Assembly: GCA_016719395.1 (NCBI GenBank)
Contig: JADJZF010000011.1
Coordinates: forward strand, 62,001-126,000
Reading direction: 5' to 3'
Source of the DNA: Candidatus Amarobacter glycogenicus
GTDB lineage: Bacteria; Chloroflexota; Dehalococcoidia; Tepidiformales; Tepidiformaceae
DNA length: 64,000 nucleotides
In this document: positions 54,347-63,308 of the stretch, one piece after another
Layout: each line of letters begins with the position of its first letter
How positions within the stretch are numbered: the stretch's first letter is position 1
The notes under the pieces: model-generated
What the model was told of the DNA's origin: nothing
Databases searched by the model: none
What the model saw: the letters and a program-made list of their open reading frames with translations, nothing else
Translations under genes and position numbers: made by a program

Positions 54347-55534
54347 CTAGCCGCGGGGAAGGCCGAGGCCTCGCGTCGCGATGATGTTGCGCTGGATCTC
54401 GCTCGAACCGGCGGCGATCGTCTGCGGGATAACGCTGAGGTAGGCCATCGTCGGGTTCAGCCCATGAGACTTCACGAGCGATGATTCGCGCAGCTGCCCG
54501 CTCATGCCGGTCACATGCATCTCCGTCAGGGCGATCCGCTGTGCAAGCTCCGAACCAAACATCTTGCACATCGAGGCCTCTTTGTTCGGGACGCCCCCTG
54601 CAGCCTGCATCGAAACGATCACGAAGGATAGTTGCTCGACGACGGCAGTCTCGATCGCCCGGTCGACGATCTCCATTCGGTGGGCCGCCGAGACAGGGTG
54701 GCGCGCGGCAGCCCGGTCACGGGTGAAGCGCGCCAGCTTCGCCACGGACTTTCGCGAGTGGATGGCGCGGGAGATGTTCGACCGTTCGAAGTCGAGTGTC
54801 GTTGCGCCGACGTACCAGCCGCGATTCTCTTCGCCGATGCGGTTTCGGACGGGCACACGGACGTCCTCGAAGAACACCTCGTTGAAGGAGTGCCCATCAG
54901 CCATGTTCATCAGCGGGCGCACGGTAATGCCCGGCGCGGTCATCGGGACCAACAGGTAACTTATCCCGCGGTGTTTCGGGGCGCTCGGGTCTGTCCGCGC
55001 CATCATGAACATCCACTGCGCCCGGTGCGCTCCCGAAGTCCAGATCTTCTGCCCATTGATGACGTAGTCGTCGCCGTCCCGCACGGCGCGCGTCTGGAGG
55101 CTCGCAAGGTCTGACCCGGAGCCGGGCTCGCTGAAGCCCTGGCACCATCGAACTTCGCCTCGGAGCAGCGGTGGCAGGTGTTCTGCCTTCTGGTCGTCGG
55201 TGCCATGCAGCATGACCGTCGGGCCGACCAGGTTCATCATCGGCCGGCTCGTGGGCGCCCCCGCCTCGTGCAACTCCTGGTTCAGCACGAACTGTTCGAG
55301 GACAGACATGTCCGCCCCGCCGTACTTTTTTGGCCACGCCGGCGCGATCCAGGAGTTCGCGGCCAGCTTGTCGAGCCAGTTCTGCGTCTTGTCGGTGATC
55401 TCCTCGTAAGCGGCGGCGTTCGGGCCGTGCATCGCGAGCTCGTCGTGCGGGCCGCCCGGCTTCCAGTTCTCGGCCACAAATGCGCGGACGACGCCGCGCC
55501 AACTCGCGAGTTCCGGGGTATCGGTAAAGCGCAT
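54347..55534 (-). CDS. acyl-CoA dehydrogenase family protein
   Basis: The 395-residue flavoprotein contains APAWPKKYGGADMSVLEQ, the flavin-contact segment CQGFSEPGSGSDLAS, NGQKIWTSGAHRAQWMFMMAR and the C-terminal TIAAGSSEIQRNIIATRGLGLPRG. Where classical enzymes have YEGTSEIQ this has AAGSSEIQ, so the catalytic acid must be elsewhere, as in the FadE-type enzymes of steroid and other side-chain degradation. It is the second gene of the MaoC - dehydrogenase - crotonase - CoA-transferase operon. Confidence 0.9.
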   Translation of the reverse strand: MRFTDTPELASWRGVVRAFVAENWKPGGPHDELAMHGPNAAAYEEITDKTQNWLDKLAANSWIAPAWPKKYGGADMSVLEQFVLNQELHEAGAPTSRPMMNLVGPTVMLHGTDDQKAEHLPPLLRGEVRWCQGFSEPGSGSDLASLQTRAVRDGDDYVINGQKIWTSGAHRAQWMFMMARTDPSAPKHRGISYLLVPMTAPGITVRPLMNMADGHSFNEVFFEDVRVPVRNRIGEENRGWYVGATTLDFERSNISRAIHSRKSVAKLARFTRDRAAARHPVSAAHRMEIVDRAIETAVVEQLSFVIVSMQAAGGVPNKEASMCKMFGSELAQRIALTEMHVTGMSGQLRESSLVKSHGLNPTMAYLSVIPQTIAAGSSEIQRNIIATRGLGLPRG

Positions 55535-55646
55535 GGAATTCCTTTCTCGCTTCGCTGCGTCGGGAGGGGTGGTGATCCGCGCGAGTGAAGGCCACGGTCA
55601 CCCGCGGTACGGATCCGAACGGGGAGGCTGTGCGGTCTCGGCTCGC

Positions 55647-56522
55647 CTACTGGTAGAGCGGGCTCGAAGCCTTCATGAAGCGAGAGAGCATGCGATGTTC
55701 GGCGATGCGCTTTCCACCGGCGTCATCGGCCCACGTTTCGTACCAGTAGTATTCGGTCTTCGGGCTCTGACCGAGAGCGACGATTTCGCCGCTGAGGTGG
55801 TACGGCTCATCCACGAGCAGTGGCCCGTTGATGTTGCGGATCTCGATGGCGCCGAACAGACCTACAACATCGTGCAGCTTCCGCCGTACCGGCGCCGCCC
55901 CCTGGGTGAAGAACAGGCCGACGTAACTCGTGATCGGCACAACGGGCTTGCCCCACTTCGAGGAACGGTAGATGTCCATGGGGTCGGTCGTGGTGAGCAG
56001 GTGCTTGCCGACAGTCTCCTGCGTGACCATGCCCTCCGTGGCCGCAATCGGGTCTCCCGGCGCGAGGTCCTTCAGGATCCGCAGTTCTCCGGGATCGAAC
56101 CGGTCGAGCGGCTTGCGCATCAGCGCCGTTGGCTCGTCTGGCGACCCGACCGAAGCGGTGCCCTCAGCGACGCGGAGCCCGTCTTCCCGTTCGACCCACA
56201 CGTCTACCTGGGCGTCCCTCGCTCCTGCCGGCGGGAGCACCATGAACGCTCTCACCGGTTCGCGGTCTGTGGTCGCATTCTGGAAGTAAAGCGAGAGGGT
56301 CCCCTTTTCCCACCAGGACTCGCCGAAGGCCTCCATTAGCAATGGCCCGAAGAGGTCCATGTGGACAGAGCCGGCCACCGTGCCCCCGCGCAGTCCGAGC
56401 TTCGTCGCGGTTTCGTCGTCGTGGATGCTGCCCTTCACGTTCGCCGCCCGATTGATTGGGCGGCGCAACGCCCCCGCGAGGACGCCGTCCTTCAGCGAAA
56501 TGCGTTCGTCGGTGTCGTTCAT
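55647..56522 (-). CDS. MaoC-like hot-dog-fold hydratase
   Basis: The 291-residue protein has two hot-dog domains, a pattern of (R)-specific enoyl-CoA hydratases. The hydratase motif region is KGSIHDDETATKLGLRGGTVAGSVHMDLFGPLLME, with the D-x-x-x-x-x-x-G-x-x-G-G-T-V-A-G arrangement. The second half (PITSYVGLFFTQGAAPVRR, then LHDVVGLFGAIEIRN) is the other domain. Start at MNDTDERISLKDG; the in-frame extension to 56591 is basic and not conserved-looking. It opens the minus-strand operon and is divergent from a LysR regulator. Confidence 0.78.
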   Translation of the reverse strand: MNDTDERISLKDGVLAGALRRPINRAANVKGSIHDDETATKLGLRGGTVAGSVHMDLFGPLLMEAFGESWWEKGTLSLYFQNATTDREPVRAFMVLPPAGARDAQVDVWVEREDGLRVAEGTASVGSPDEPTALMRKPLDRFDPGELRILKDLAPGDPIAATEGMVTQETVGKHLLTTTDPMDIYRSSKWGKPVVPITSYVGLFFTQGAAPVRRKLHDVVGLFGAIEIRNINGPLLVDEPYHLSGEIVALGQSPKTEYYWYETWADDAGGKRIAEHRMLSRFMKASSPLYQ

Positions 56523-56694
56523 GATTTTCCTCCGCCGGCCCGGGCCGGGACCCGCGAGTGAGCATGGCGTTCGCGGACGCGGTAAAGTCACGCAGCCCGG
56601 CTGCCGAACCGGCTCTCACTGCGCTAAGCTTCTGCATTCCAGAGGCCGCCTGCATCCTCTGCAATCGCGGTGCCGCTCCGCAAGGGGCGATTGC

Positions 56695-56714
56695 TTATCG
56701 ATTCGTAGCGATAA
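56695..56714. promoter_or_regulatory. inverted repeat in the MaoC-like / LysR divergent promoter region
   Basis: TTATCG (56695-56700) and CGATAA (56709-56714) are perfect 6-bp arms spaced by 8 nt and include T-N11-A symmetry expected for LysR-type boxes. The site lies 37 nt before the LysR ATG, in the region shared with the minus-strand operon. Confidence 0.6.
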
Positions 56715-56750
56715 CTTATGGCGAGGGCGTCCCACGCCCGTGAGGGACCA

Positions 56751-57695
56751 ATGAACTTCGACCGGCTCCAGACGTTCAGGCTCGTCGTGCAGCTCGGCAG
56801 CTTTAGCCGCGCAGCCGAGGAGCTCTTCCTCAGCCAGCCGGCCGTCTCGCTCCAGATCCGGCACCTGGAGAAAGAGCTGGGCGTCGTCCTCCTGGAGCGC
56901 GGCGTCAACCGCGCGAAACCCACCGGCGCAGGCGAGGCCGTTCTCCGGTTCAGCGAACACGTCCTCGAAAGCCGTTCTGATCTGCTGCGGGAGCTGGCGT
57001 CGCTCCAGTCTGGTTCGTCCCTTGTGACCATCGGATGCTCCCCAAGCTCCGCCAGGCAGGTAATCCCCCACTTGATGGGCGAACTCCAGCGCATCGCCCC
57101 CCACATCCAGCTCAGGGTGACCACGCTCCCGCCCGATGAAGCGTCGGCCAGGCTCCTGAAAGGCGAGTTCGACTTCACCCTCACCACCGACGCCTTTATC
57201 TCGGACCGGCTGGCCGCCGAGCCGTTCTCGGTCGCCCGCCTGTACGTCGTTGCGGCACCGAGCCATCCCCTCGCCCGCAAGGGCCGGGCCACGCCGGAGG
57301 AGCTCGCAGCCTATCCGTTCGCACTCCTCCCCTCCCCCTGGACAGCCCAGCGCCGATTCCGCGAATGGGCCGCGAACCAGGGCGTCGAGATCAACGTCAT
57401 GATGGAACTCTCGACTTACGACGGCCTGAAGGAATCCGCCCGCAAGGGGCTCGCCCTCGCACTCATCGCCGAATCCAACATCATGCGTGAAGTCGAGCGC
57501 GGCGACCTGGTCATCGTGAACACCGTTGGTCTCCCGCTGGAGTACACCATCTATCTCGCCCATCGGACGGGGAAGCTCTCTCCGGCGCTCTCGATCGTGA
57601 AGACCGCGGCTTTGAACAGCCGGTTGAACCGGGCAATTTCCCGGCGCGCCACCCACGCTGACGTCGTCCGCGAGCCGTCACTCACCCTCTCCTGA
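56751..57695 (+). CDS. LysR-family transcriptional regulator
   Basis: The 314-residue regulator has the N-terminal winged helix MNFDRLQTFRLVVQLGSFSRAAEELFLSQPAVSLQIRHLEKELG (helix-turn-helix at about 17-36) and a two-lobed effector-binding domain from about residue 85 (VTIGCSPSSARQVIPHLMG onward). AGGGA precedes the ATG at 56751. Being divergent from the MaoC-like / acyl-CoA dehydrogenase / crotonase / CoA-transferase operon, it probably controls it in response to a pathway intermediate. An inverted repeat lies in the shared promoter region. Confidence 0.92.
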   Translation: MNFDRLQTFRLVVQLGSFSRAAEELFLSQPAVSLQIRHLEKELGVVLLERGVNRAKPTGAGEAVLRFSEHVLESRSDLLRELASLQSGSSLVTIGCSPSSARQVIPHLMGELQRIAPHIQLRVTTLPPDEASARLLKGEFDFTLTTDAFISDRLAAEPFSVARLYVVAAPSHPLARKGRATPEELAAYPFALLPSPWTAQRRFREWAANQGVEINVMMELSTYDGLKESARKGLALALIAESNIMREVERGDLVIVNTVGLPLEYTIYLAHRTGKLSPALSIVKTAALNSRLNRAISRRATHADVVREPSLTLS

Positions 57696-57913
57696 GCGCC
57701 TTACTGCCTCGATAACACGTGCTTATGCGGGCGGTAATAGTCCTTACCGGCCTATCGCCCGGGTGTTACACATACGCCGCGCCCGGATTCGCATCCGGCG
57801 AACGGGGCCCGAACAGGGCGCCGGCTCCCACATCCGCGGATTGACGATCGCTCGCTGCCTGACAGCGCACCGTCGCCGCGCGATCCCGGCGCGACTCGGA
57901 GGGATACGTAAAC

Positions 57914-59566
57914 GTGACTGCAGACAACTACTGGACTCGAGCGATGGCTCGTGGCACCTCGCGCCGGCGCGTTCTCGGCGGACTGGGTGTGGCTTCGCTC
58001 GCCGTAATGAGCGGCGGCGCCATTGCCTGTGGCGGCGATGACGACGCGGGCGACGACGACGCCAACCCAGGAACTTCCGCCTCTCCCACAGCGGCCAAGC
58101 CCGTCCGTGGAGGCGAACTGATCGTTCGCCGGCCCTCTGCCACTACCTTCGCCGACCCCCATCGCAGCAGCAGTGGCTACGACCCGACCTTCAACCACCT
58201 GTACGCTGCCCCCCTGCTTGCCAGCGTCAACGGAAAGATCTCGGCCAGCCTCGTCGAGTCCTGGGAACAGGCCGACCTGACGACCGCGAAGCTGACGCTC
58301 CGCAAGGACCTGAAGTTCACCGACGGCACCCCGGTGAATGCCGCCGCCGTGAAATACGCACTCGAGCGCCAGGCTGACCCGAAGGTGGGCTCCCCCCGGC
58401 GCAGCCTCCTCGCCGGCGTCACGATCGAAACTCCGGACGACTTCACGGCCGTGCTGAAATTCTCGAAGCCGAACCCCGCGTTCCTCGAGAGCCTGACGAT
58501 GAATGCACCGGCCGGCCTTGGCGCCCTCATCTCGCCGACGGCCCACCAGAAGCTCGGCGATGACAAGTTCAACGAAGCACCGGTGAGCGTCGGCCCCTTC
58601 AAGATCTCCAAGCTTGCGCTCGACGGAGAATCCGTCTTCGTCCCCAACCCGGACTGGCCCGTGACCGCCCCCAACGGGGACAAGCTCCCCTACCTGGACA
58701 AAGTGATCTTCAAGGTCATTCCCCAGACCGCTGTGGCCGTCGCTGAACTCCAATCTGGCGGGATCGATCTGGACTACGTCTTCCTCGGCGAGAACGTCGG
58801 CCAGATCAAGTCGCAGCCGAACCTCGCGGTGAGCGTGAACAAGGGAGCAATCACCCAGCGCATCGGCATGAACCTGGGCAAGGCGCCTACCAACATCGTC
58901 GCCTTCCGCAAGGCGCTGAACCACGCCTTCGACCGCGAGGAATTCGCGCTGATCTTCACCGATGGACTCGGCTCCGGCGGCCGCGGTCCGCTCACGAACC
59001 TCACCTGGGCCTACGACTCCACCGTCCCGTACTACTCGTACGATGTGGCGAAGGCGAAGAGCCTGCTCGCCCAGGCCGGCGTCGCCGAGGGCACCAAGCT
59101 CAACATCTGCACCTACACTTCCGGTGTCTACCCGCGTATCGGGGAGATGATCCAGGCGCAGGCGAAGAAGGTCGGGCTTGATGTCCAGGTGGACAACCTT
59201 GAAGTCCCCGTCATCACCGAGAAGTACCGCAAGAACGGCGAGTACCTCCTCGGGCTCGAAGGCGGTGGTGCACCCCAGGGCGACCCCTACCAGTACCTCG
59301 AAACGAACTTCGGTTCAGCGAACCAGCCGGGCGGGACCAAGATGCCCGAAGTGGACGCTCTCCTCGCCAAGGCCCTTGCCGCCCCGAATGACGAGGAGCG
59401 CAAGAAGGTCTACGGCGAGATCGTGAAGCTGGACTACGACAACTCCTTCAAGGTCTGGCTGCTGGAATCGCCGACCATCGCCGGCTACACGAAGAAGACC
59501 CAGGGGCTCGTCTGGCTTCGGTCGGGCAGCGCGATGGACGTGACCGGGGCCTGGAAACAGGCCTGA
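57914..59566 (+). CDS. ABC transporter substrate-binding lipoprotein, peptide/nickel (family 5) type
   Basis: The 550-residue solute-binding protein of family 5 (oligopeptide, dipeptide, nickel and related ligands) has an N-terminal TSRRRVLGGLGVASLAV segment with a twin-arginine pattern and a lipobox ending at Cys39 (GGAIAC), so it should be exported through Tat and lipid-anchored. The mature domain begins after a Gly/Asp-rich linker, and LVESWEQADLTTAKLTLRKDLKFTDGTPVNAAAVKYALER is the family's diagnostic region. Start: GTG 57914 with GGAGG upstream. It precedes two matching permeases. The ligand is unknown. Confidence 0.92.
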   Translation: MTADNYWTRAMARGTSRRRVLGGLGVASLAVMSGGAIACGGDDDAGDDDANPGTSASPTAAKPVRGGELIVRRPSATTFADPHRSSSGYDPTFNHLYAAPLLASVNGKISASLVESWEQADLTTAKLTLRKDLKFTDGTPVNAAAVKYALERQADPKVGSPRRSLLAGVTIETPDDFTAVLKFSKPNPAFLESLTMNAPAGLGALISPTAHQKLGDDKFNEAPVSVGPFKISKLALDGESVFVPNPDWPVTAPNGDKLPYLDKVIFKVIPQTAVAVAELQSGGIDLDYVFLGENVGQIKSQPNLAVSVNKGAITQRIGMNLGKAPTNIVAFRKALNHAFDREEFALIFTDGLGSGGRGPLTNLTWAYDSTVPYYSYDVAKAKSLLAQAGVAEGTKLNICTYTSGVYPRIGEMIQAQAKKVGLDVQVDNLEVPVITEKYRKNGEYLLGLEGGGAPQGDPYQYLETNFGSANQPGGTKMPEVDALLAKALAAPNDEERKKVYGEIVKLDYDNSFKVWLLESPTIAGYTKKTQGLVWLRSGSAMDVTGAWKQA

Positions 59567-59574
59567 CCCAAGCC

Positions 59575-59606
59575 GGGACGGGTGTTGTTCCCCCTTCACC
59601 CGTCCC
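59575..59606 (+). terminator. stem-loop between binding protein and permease genes
   Basis: GGGACGGGTG (59575-59584) and CACCCGTCCC (59597-59606) make a 10-bp perfect stem with a 12-nt loop and a short TTCCCC tail. A hairpin at this place usually stabilises or over-represents the upstream binding-protein mRNA. Confidence 0.65.
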
Positions 59607-59625
59607 TTCCCCGAAGGCATTGTTC

Positions 59626-60579
59626 GTGACTGCTTATATCGTTCGGCGCATGCTTCAGATGCCTGTCGTCATCCTCATGGTGACCTTCGCACTCTTCATC
59701 ATCATGCACCTCCTCCCCGGAGACCCGATCTACGCCATGATCGGTGAGTCCGAGGCATCCCTTGACCCCGAGGTTATCGCTGAACTCCGCGCCGAGCTCG
59801 GGCTGGACGATCCGGTCCTGGTCCAGTACCTGGACTGGGCTTCAGACCTCGTCCGCGGGGACCTCGGCCGCTCATTCCGCGACCGTAGCGTCGTAACCGG
59901 CGCCATCACCGACCGTATGCCGGTTACGCTGCAGTTGGGCCTGCTGTCGCTCATGGTGGCAATCTGTGTCGGCGTCCCCGCCGGGACCATCGCGGCCGTC
60001 AAGCGCAACTCGCCCGTCGATGCAATCGTCACGCTGTTCGCCATGTTCGGCGTGGCGGTGCCGAACTTCTGGTTCTCCATGATGCTGATCTGGGTGTTCG
60101 TCGTGGAGCTTCGCTGGCTCCCGGCGTCCGGCTTTGTCGGCGTCTGGAGCGACCCCCTCGAAGCCGCCCGGCATATGGCCCTCCCCGTGACCGCTCTCGG
60201 CCTCACCCTCTCCGGCTCGATCATGCGCTATACCCGGTCGAGCGTCCTCGAAGTCCTGAACCAGGACTACGTCCGGACGGCGCGCGCCAAGGGCTTGAGC
60301 CAGCGCACGGTGATCATTCGGCACGCGCTCCGGAACTCGCTCCTCCCCGTTGCCACCATCATCGGACTGCAACTTGGTTCGCTGCTCGCGGGCAGCATCA
60401 TCATCGAAAGCATGTTCGCGCTCCCGGGTATCGGCCGCCTCGCCATCCAGTCCATCAACGGCCGCGACTACCCGATGCTCCAGGGCGTGGTCCTGTTGTT
60501 CACCGTCACCGTGCTCCTCGTGAACCTGGTGACGGACATCAGCTACGCCATCCTCGATCCCAGAATTCGCTACTCCTAG
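59626..60579 (+). CDS. ABC transporter permease, DppB/OppB-like
   Basis: The 317-residue permease has six predicted membrane segments: YIVRRMLQMPVVILMVTFALFIIMHLLPGDP at the N-terminus, then the loops and the EAA-type motif RARAKGLSQRTVIIRHALRNSLLPVATIIG, which docks on the ATPase. The DppB family pattern (P-G-D-P near residue 30) is clear. Start: GTG 59626 with AAGG about 9 nt upstream; a TTG at 59620 is a less likely alternative. It follows the binding-protein gene, and no ATPase gene is present in the window. Confidence 0.9.
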   Translation: MTAYIVRRMLQMPVVILMVTFALFIIMHLLPGDPIYAMIGESEASLDPEVIAELRAELGLDDPVLVQYLDWASDLVRGDLGRSFRDRSVVTGAITDRMPVTLQLGLLSLMVAICVGVPAGTIAAVKRNSPVDAIVTLFAMFGVAVPNFWFSMMLIWVFVVELRWLPASGFVGVWSDPLEAARHMALPVTALGLTLSGSIMRYTRSSVLEVLNQDYVRTARAKGLSQRTVIIRHALRNSLLPVATIIGLQLGSLLAGSIIIESMFALPGIGRLAIQSINGRDYPMLQGVVLLFTVTVLLVNLVTDISYAILDPRIRYS

Positions 60580-60588
60580 GGAGAACCC

Positions 60589-61485
60589 ATGGCTCAGGCA
60601 ATCGAGGCGCTCCCGGCGGCGCCACCACGGCGCCGCGTCTCGCCGCAAAGACTCTGGCGGACGGCGCGCCACCACCCTATGGCTTCTGTCGCCCTCTGCG
60701 TCATCGTGGTCTTCGTCTTGATCGCTGTGCTCGCCCCGCTCATCGCACCCTACGACCCGGCCGAGACGAACGGCCGAAACCGCCTGCAATCACCGAGTTG
60801 GAGCCATCCTTTCGGCACCGACAGCCTCGGCCGCGACGTGCTTAGCCGGGAGATCTTTGGCGCCCGCGTCTCCCTCCAGGTGGCCGTCCTCGCCGTCGCC
60901 GTAGCGGCCGGTGTCGGAGTCCCCCTCGGCCTGCTCAGCGGCTACCGGGGCGGTTGGATCGACGTCATCGTGATGCGTGCCACCGATGCCGTCATCGCCT
61001 TTCCGGGCCTCGTCCTGGCACTCACTCTCGTCCTCGTCCTCGGCCCGAGCATCACGAACATCATGGTCGCCCTCGGCGTCGGCGCTGCCCCGAACTACGC
61101 CCGCCTCGTACGCGGACAGGTCCTCTCGCTCCGGAACATGGACTACATCCTGGCTGCCAGGTCTATCGGGGCTGGCGATACGCGCATCATGGTCCGCTAC
61201 CTCTGGCCGAACACCCTCCCCAGCGTCATCGTCGCGGGGACGCTCACCATGGGCGCCGCGATCCTCGCCGAGGCCAGCCTCAGCTTCCTTGGTGTCGGTG
61301 TTCGCCCTCCCACACCCACCTGGGGCGGGATGCTCAACGAAGCCTTCACCCAGATCTACGTGGCGCCGTTCCTCTCGTTCTTCCCCGGCCTCGCCATCTT
61401 CATCATCACGCTCTCGTTCAATCTCCTCGGCGACGGCGTGCGCGACCTCCTGGACCCGCGCCTGCGGACTACGCAGGGCCTCTGA
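60589..61485 (+). CDS. ABC transporter permease, DppC/OppC-like
   Basis: The 298-residue permease has an N-terminal cytoplasmic stretch, then six membrane segments, and the EAA-type motif AARSIGAGDTRIMVRYLWPNTLPSVIVAG. HPFGTDSLGRDVLSREIFGARVSL is the family's diagnostic region in the first loop. With the preceding permease it forms the heterodimeric channel of the importer. Its stop is immediately followed by the low-complexity G/C stretch, so an expected ATPase gene downstream may have been lost from the assembly. Confidence 0.9.
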   Translation: MAQAIEALPAAPPRRRVSPQRLWRTARHHPMASVALCVIVVFVLIAVLAPLIAPYDPAETNGRNRLQSPSWSHPFGTDSLGRDVLSREIFGARVSLQVAVLAVAVAAGVGVPLGLLSGYRGGWIDVIVMRATDAVIAFPGLVLALTLVLVLGPSITNIMVALGVGAAPNYARLVRGQVLSLRNMDYILAARSIGAGDTRIMVRYLWPNTLPSVIVAGTLTMGAAILAEASLSFLGVGVRPPTPTWGGMLNEAFTQIYVAPFLSFFPGLAIFIITLSFNLLGDGVRDLLDPRLRTTQGL

Positions 61486-61959
61486 TTGGTGCCTCCCGCC
61501 CCCGCGGGCCGCCCGCGGCGGGGGGGGTCGGCCCCAGCCGGGGGGGCGGGGGGGGGTGGGTGGGGGGGTGCGACGCCGCGCCGGGGCCCGGGGGCGCGGC
61601 CCCGCGGCCCGCCGGGGCGCCCCCCCGGGGGGGGGCGGCCCGCCGGCCGCCGCCCCGCCCCCGGCCGGCCCGCGCTGCCGGCCGGCGGCCCGCGCGGCCC
61701 GGCCGCCGGCGGCCGCCGGCACGGCGCGTCGGCCCCCCCCGCGCGGCCCGGGGCCCCCCTTGGGGGCCCCCCGGGGCGCCGGGGGGGTTTCCGGCCCGCC
61801 CTCCGGGCCCCGCCCGGGGCGGGCGCCGCCCCCCCCCCCCCCGGGTGGGGGGGGGGGGCCCCCCGCCCCGGGGGGGCGGCGCCGGCGCCCCGGTGGGGGT
61901 GGGCCTGCGCGGCGGGGTCGTCTTCGCGCGGCACTGGGGCGGCGTGCCCTCTTCCTATC
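61486..61959. other. G/C-homopolymer stretch, probable assembly artefact
   Basis: About 470 bases consist almost only of G and C, with many runs of 5-12 identical bases, and A/T are nearly absent. It contains no recognisable gene; long open frames through it come from its base composition. On both sides normal coding sequence resumes abruptly. It looks like low-quality sequence or a chimeric join and not like a real gene or regulatory region. The SnoaL-like gene that begins at 62367 runs into it, and the downstream end of the ABC operon may be lost in it. Confidence 0.85.
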
Positions 61960-62367
61960 CCCGATCTGGCTCATGAACCCGGCGAGGTCAGTCAGCTGCC
62001 ACGACTCAGCCATCTTGCCGTCCGCGAACCGGTAGACGTTCAGTTGGTTCACGGAGAATGGGCGGCCCGTGCCCTCTTGTCCGAAGAGTTTGCCTGCATG
62101 CGTGCCTTCGACGCGGATCCGGGTGCAGACCCGGTCGCCGGAGCCGAAAGCGTCTTCGAGATGAATCTGGAAGTCGTGTGAACCCTGTAGCAACTGGCCG
62201 AGAAAGTCGCGCACCTCCCCTTCTCCGGCGAGATCCGGGTATGCACCGGCGAGGTCATGGCGGACCCCACCTGGTACCCCCATGGACATCAACTGGTCGA
62301 ACTCCCGCCTGTTGACGTGGCCGACGGCTCGCTTGACCGCCTCGACGTTCGGATTGTCGATAGACAC
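61960..62367 (-). CDS. SnoaL/NTF2-like protein, 3' end lost in corrupted stretch
   Basis: The 136 readable codons start at GTG 62367 (VSIDNPNVEAVKRAVGHVNRREFDQLM), preceded by GGAGGAAT. The pattern (GVRHDLAGAYPDLAGEGEVRDFLGQLLQGSHDFQIHLEDAFGSGDRV, then VNQLNVYRFADGKMAESWQLTD) is a typical SnoaL / NTF2-fold small enzyme or binding protein, often an isomerase, hydratase or cyclase. The C-terminal end after SQIG cannot be read reliably, since the sequence runs into G/C homopolymers. It lies 11 nt downstream of a second SnoaL-type gene. Confidence 0.75.
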
Positions 62368-62378
62368 GTGATTCCTCC

Positions 62379-63305
62379 TTATTCCAGTCCCAGCACGGCA
62401 GGGAGCACCTGCGCGAGGTCCGGGTAGTACGCCCAGAACTTCGCGATCCGTTCGCCGTCGTGTTCGATGACCGAGCAGCCGTGTTGATCGACCGGCTTGC
62501 CGTCCATCGGCTCGGCGGTCATGTGCCAGCGAAGGATCGCCCGGTTGCCAAACGCCAGCACCTCTTCGATCTCCCGGTGCAGACCGGGCACGCTCTCCCA
62601 CCAGGCGGGCAGCATCCTCCGGGCTGCCGACATGGGCATGGCGCTCGTCCGCCCCGCGAAATGGTCCAGCAGCGGGTCGGCGTAGCAGGCGAGCTGCTTC
62701 TCGATGTCGCGCGCGTTCTCGGCCTCGTAGACGGCGCGGATCAGGCGCGCGCCGATGGCCTCGTAGCGCGCCCGCTCGCTCTCGAGGATAGGTGGGCCTG
62801 TGGGTGCGGCGGAGGCCGTCCCCGGCGTCCGCACCCTCCCGGAGAGCTGTCGGTTCATCTCGCCCTGGTCGGCGAAGAGGCGGATCAGCCGGATCTCGTT
62901 CCCGTCGTGTTCGGCGATGCTGACCCCGTGGAATTCGACCCGACGGCCGGTCGGCGGGAACCCGAACACCTCTCCGTTGTGGTTGAACTGGATCTTGTAC
63001 TGGTAGACGACGCGGGTGTCGTTGCCGTCGATCCACTGGATTTCCCGGTGGGAGTTCCCGTAGATCCCGGGTGTTGTCTTCTTTTCGAGGTCACGGAAGT
63101 CGGCCGTCGGGGCGGATCCCAGAATCTCGCCGTTCAAGTAGTAGGTCGCGGTTTCGCCAAAGACCGAGTACATGCGGTCGTAGTCCTGCGCGTTCTCGCC
63201 GGCCACGCACTCCTGGACGAGACGGATGCCGTTTTCGCTTTTCGTGGTCATGGGTGCATTCCTTTCGACGGCGTCCGAGTTGGGGCGGGCTTGTTCGACA
63301 GTCAT
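62379..63305 (-). CDS. tandem SnoaL/NTF2-like domain protein
   Basis: The 308-residue protein holds two SnoaL-like (NTF2-fold) domains in a row: residues about 25-155 (LVQECVAGENAQDYDRMYSVFGETATYYLNGEI) and about 185-300 (LIRAVYEAENARDIEKQLACYADPLLDHF). Each ends in an EHDGxxI pattern (IAEHDGNEI, VIEHDGERI). Such domains bind small hydrophobic molecules and can be isomerases or cyclases. A start at the internal ATG 63251 (MTTKSENGIRL) has a better ribosome-binding site (GAAAGGAA) and is an alternative. It lies between a kinase-like gene and the second SnoaL gene. Confidence 0.75.
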   Translation of the reverse strand: MTVEQARPNSDAVERNAPMTTKSENGIRLVQECVAGENAQDYDRMYSVFGETATYYLNGEILGSAPTADFRDLEKKTTPGIYGNSHREIQWIDGNDTRVVYQYKIQFNHNGEVFGFPPTGRRVEFHGVSIAEHDGNEIRLIRLFADQGEMNRQLSGRVRTPGTASAAPTGPPILESERARYEAIGARLIRAVYEAENARDIEKQLACYADPLLDHFAGRTSAMPMSAARRMLPAWWESVPGLHREIEEVLAFGNRAILRWHMTAEPMDGKPVDQHGCSVIEHDGERIAKFWAYYPDLAQVLPAVLGLE

Positions 63306-63308
63306 CGT

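Noticed and set aside
60954..62035. Overlapping + strand open frames into the G/C stretch
   Set aside because: The Gly/Pro/Ala/Arg-only products come from homopolymer sequence.
60790..63036. 748-codon open frame on the - strand through the permease, the G/C stretch and the SnoaL gene
   Set aside because: It joins unrelated segments through a region without stop codons due to base composition; only the SnoaL part (61960-62367) is supported.
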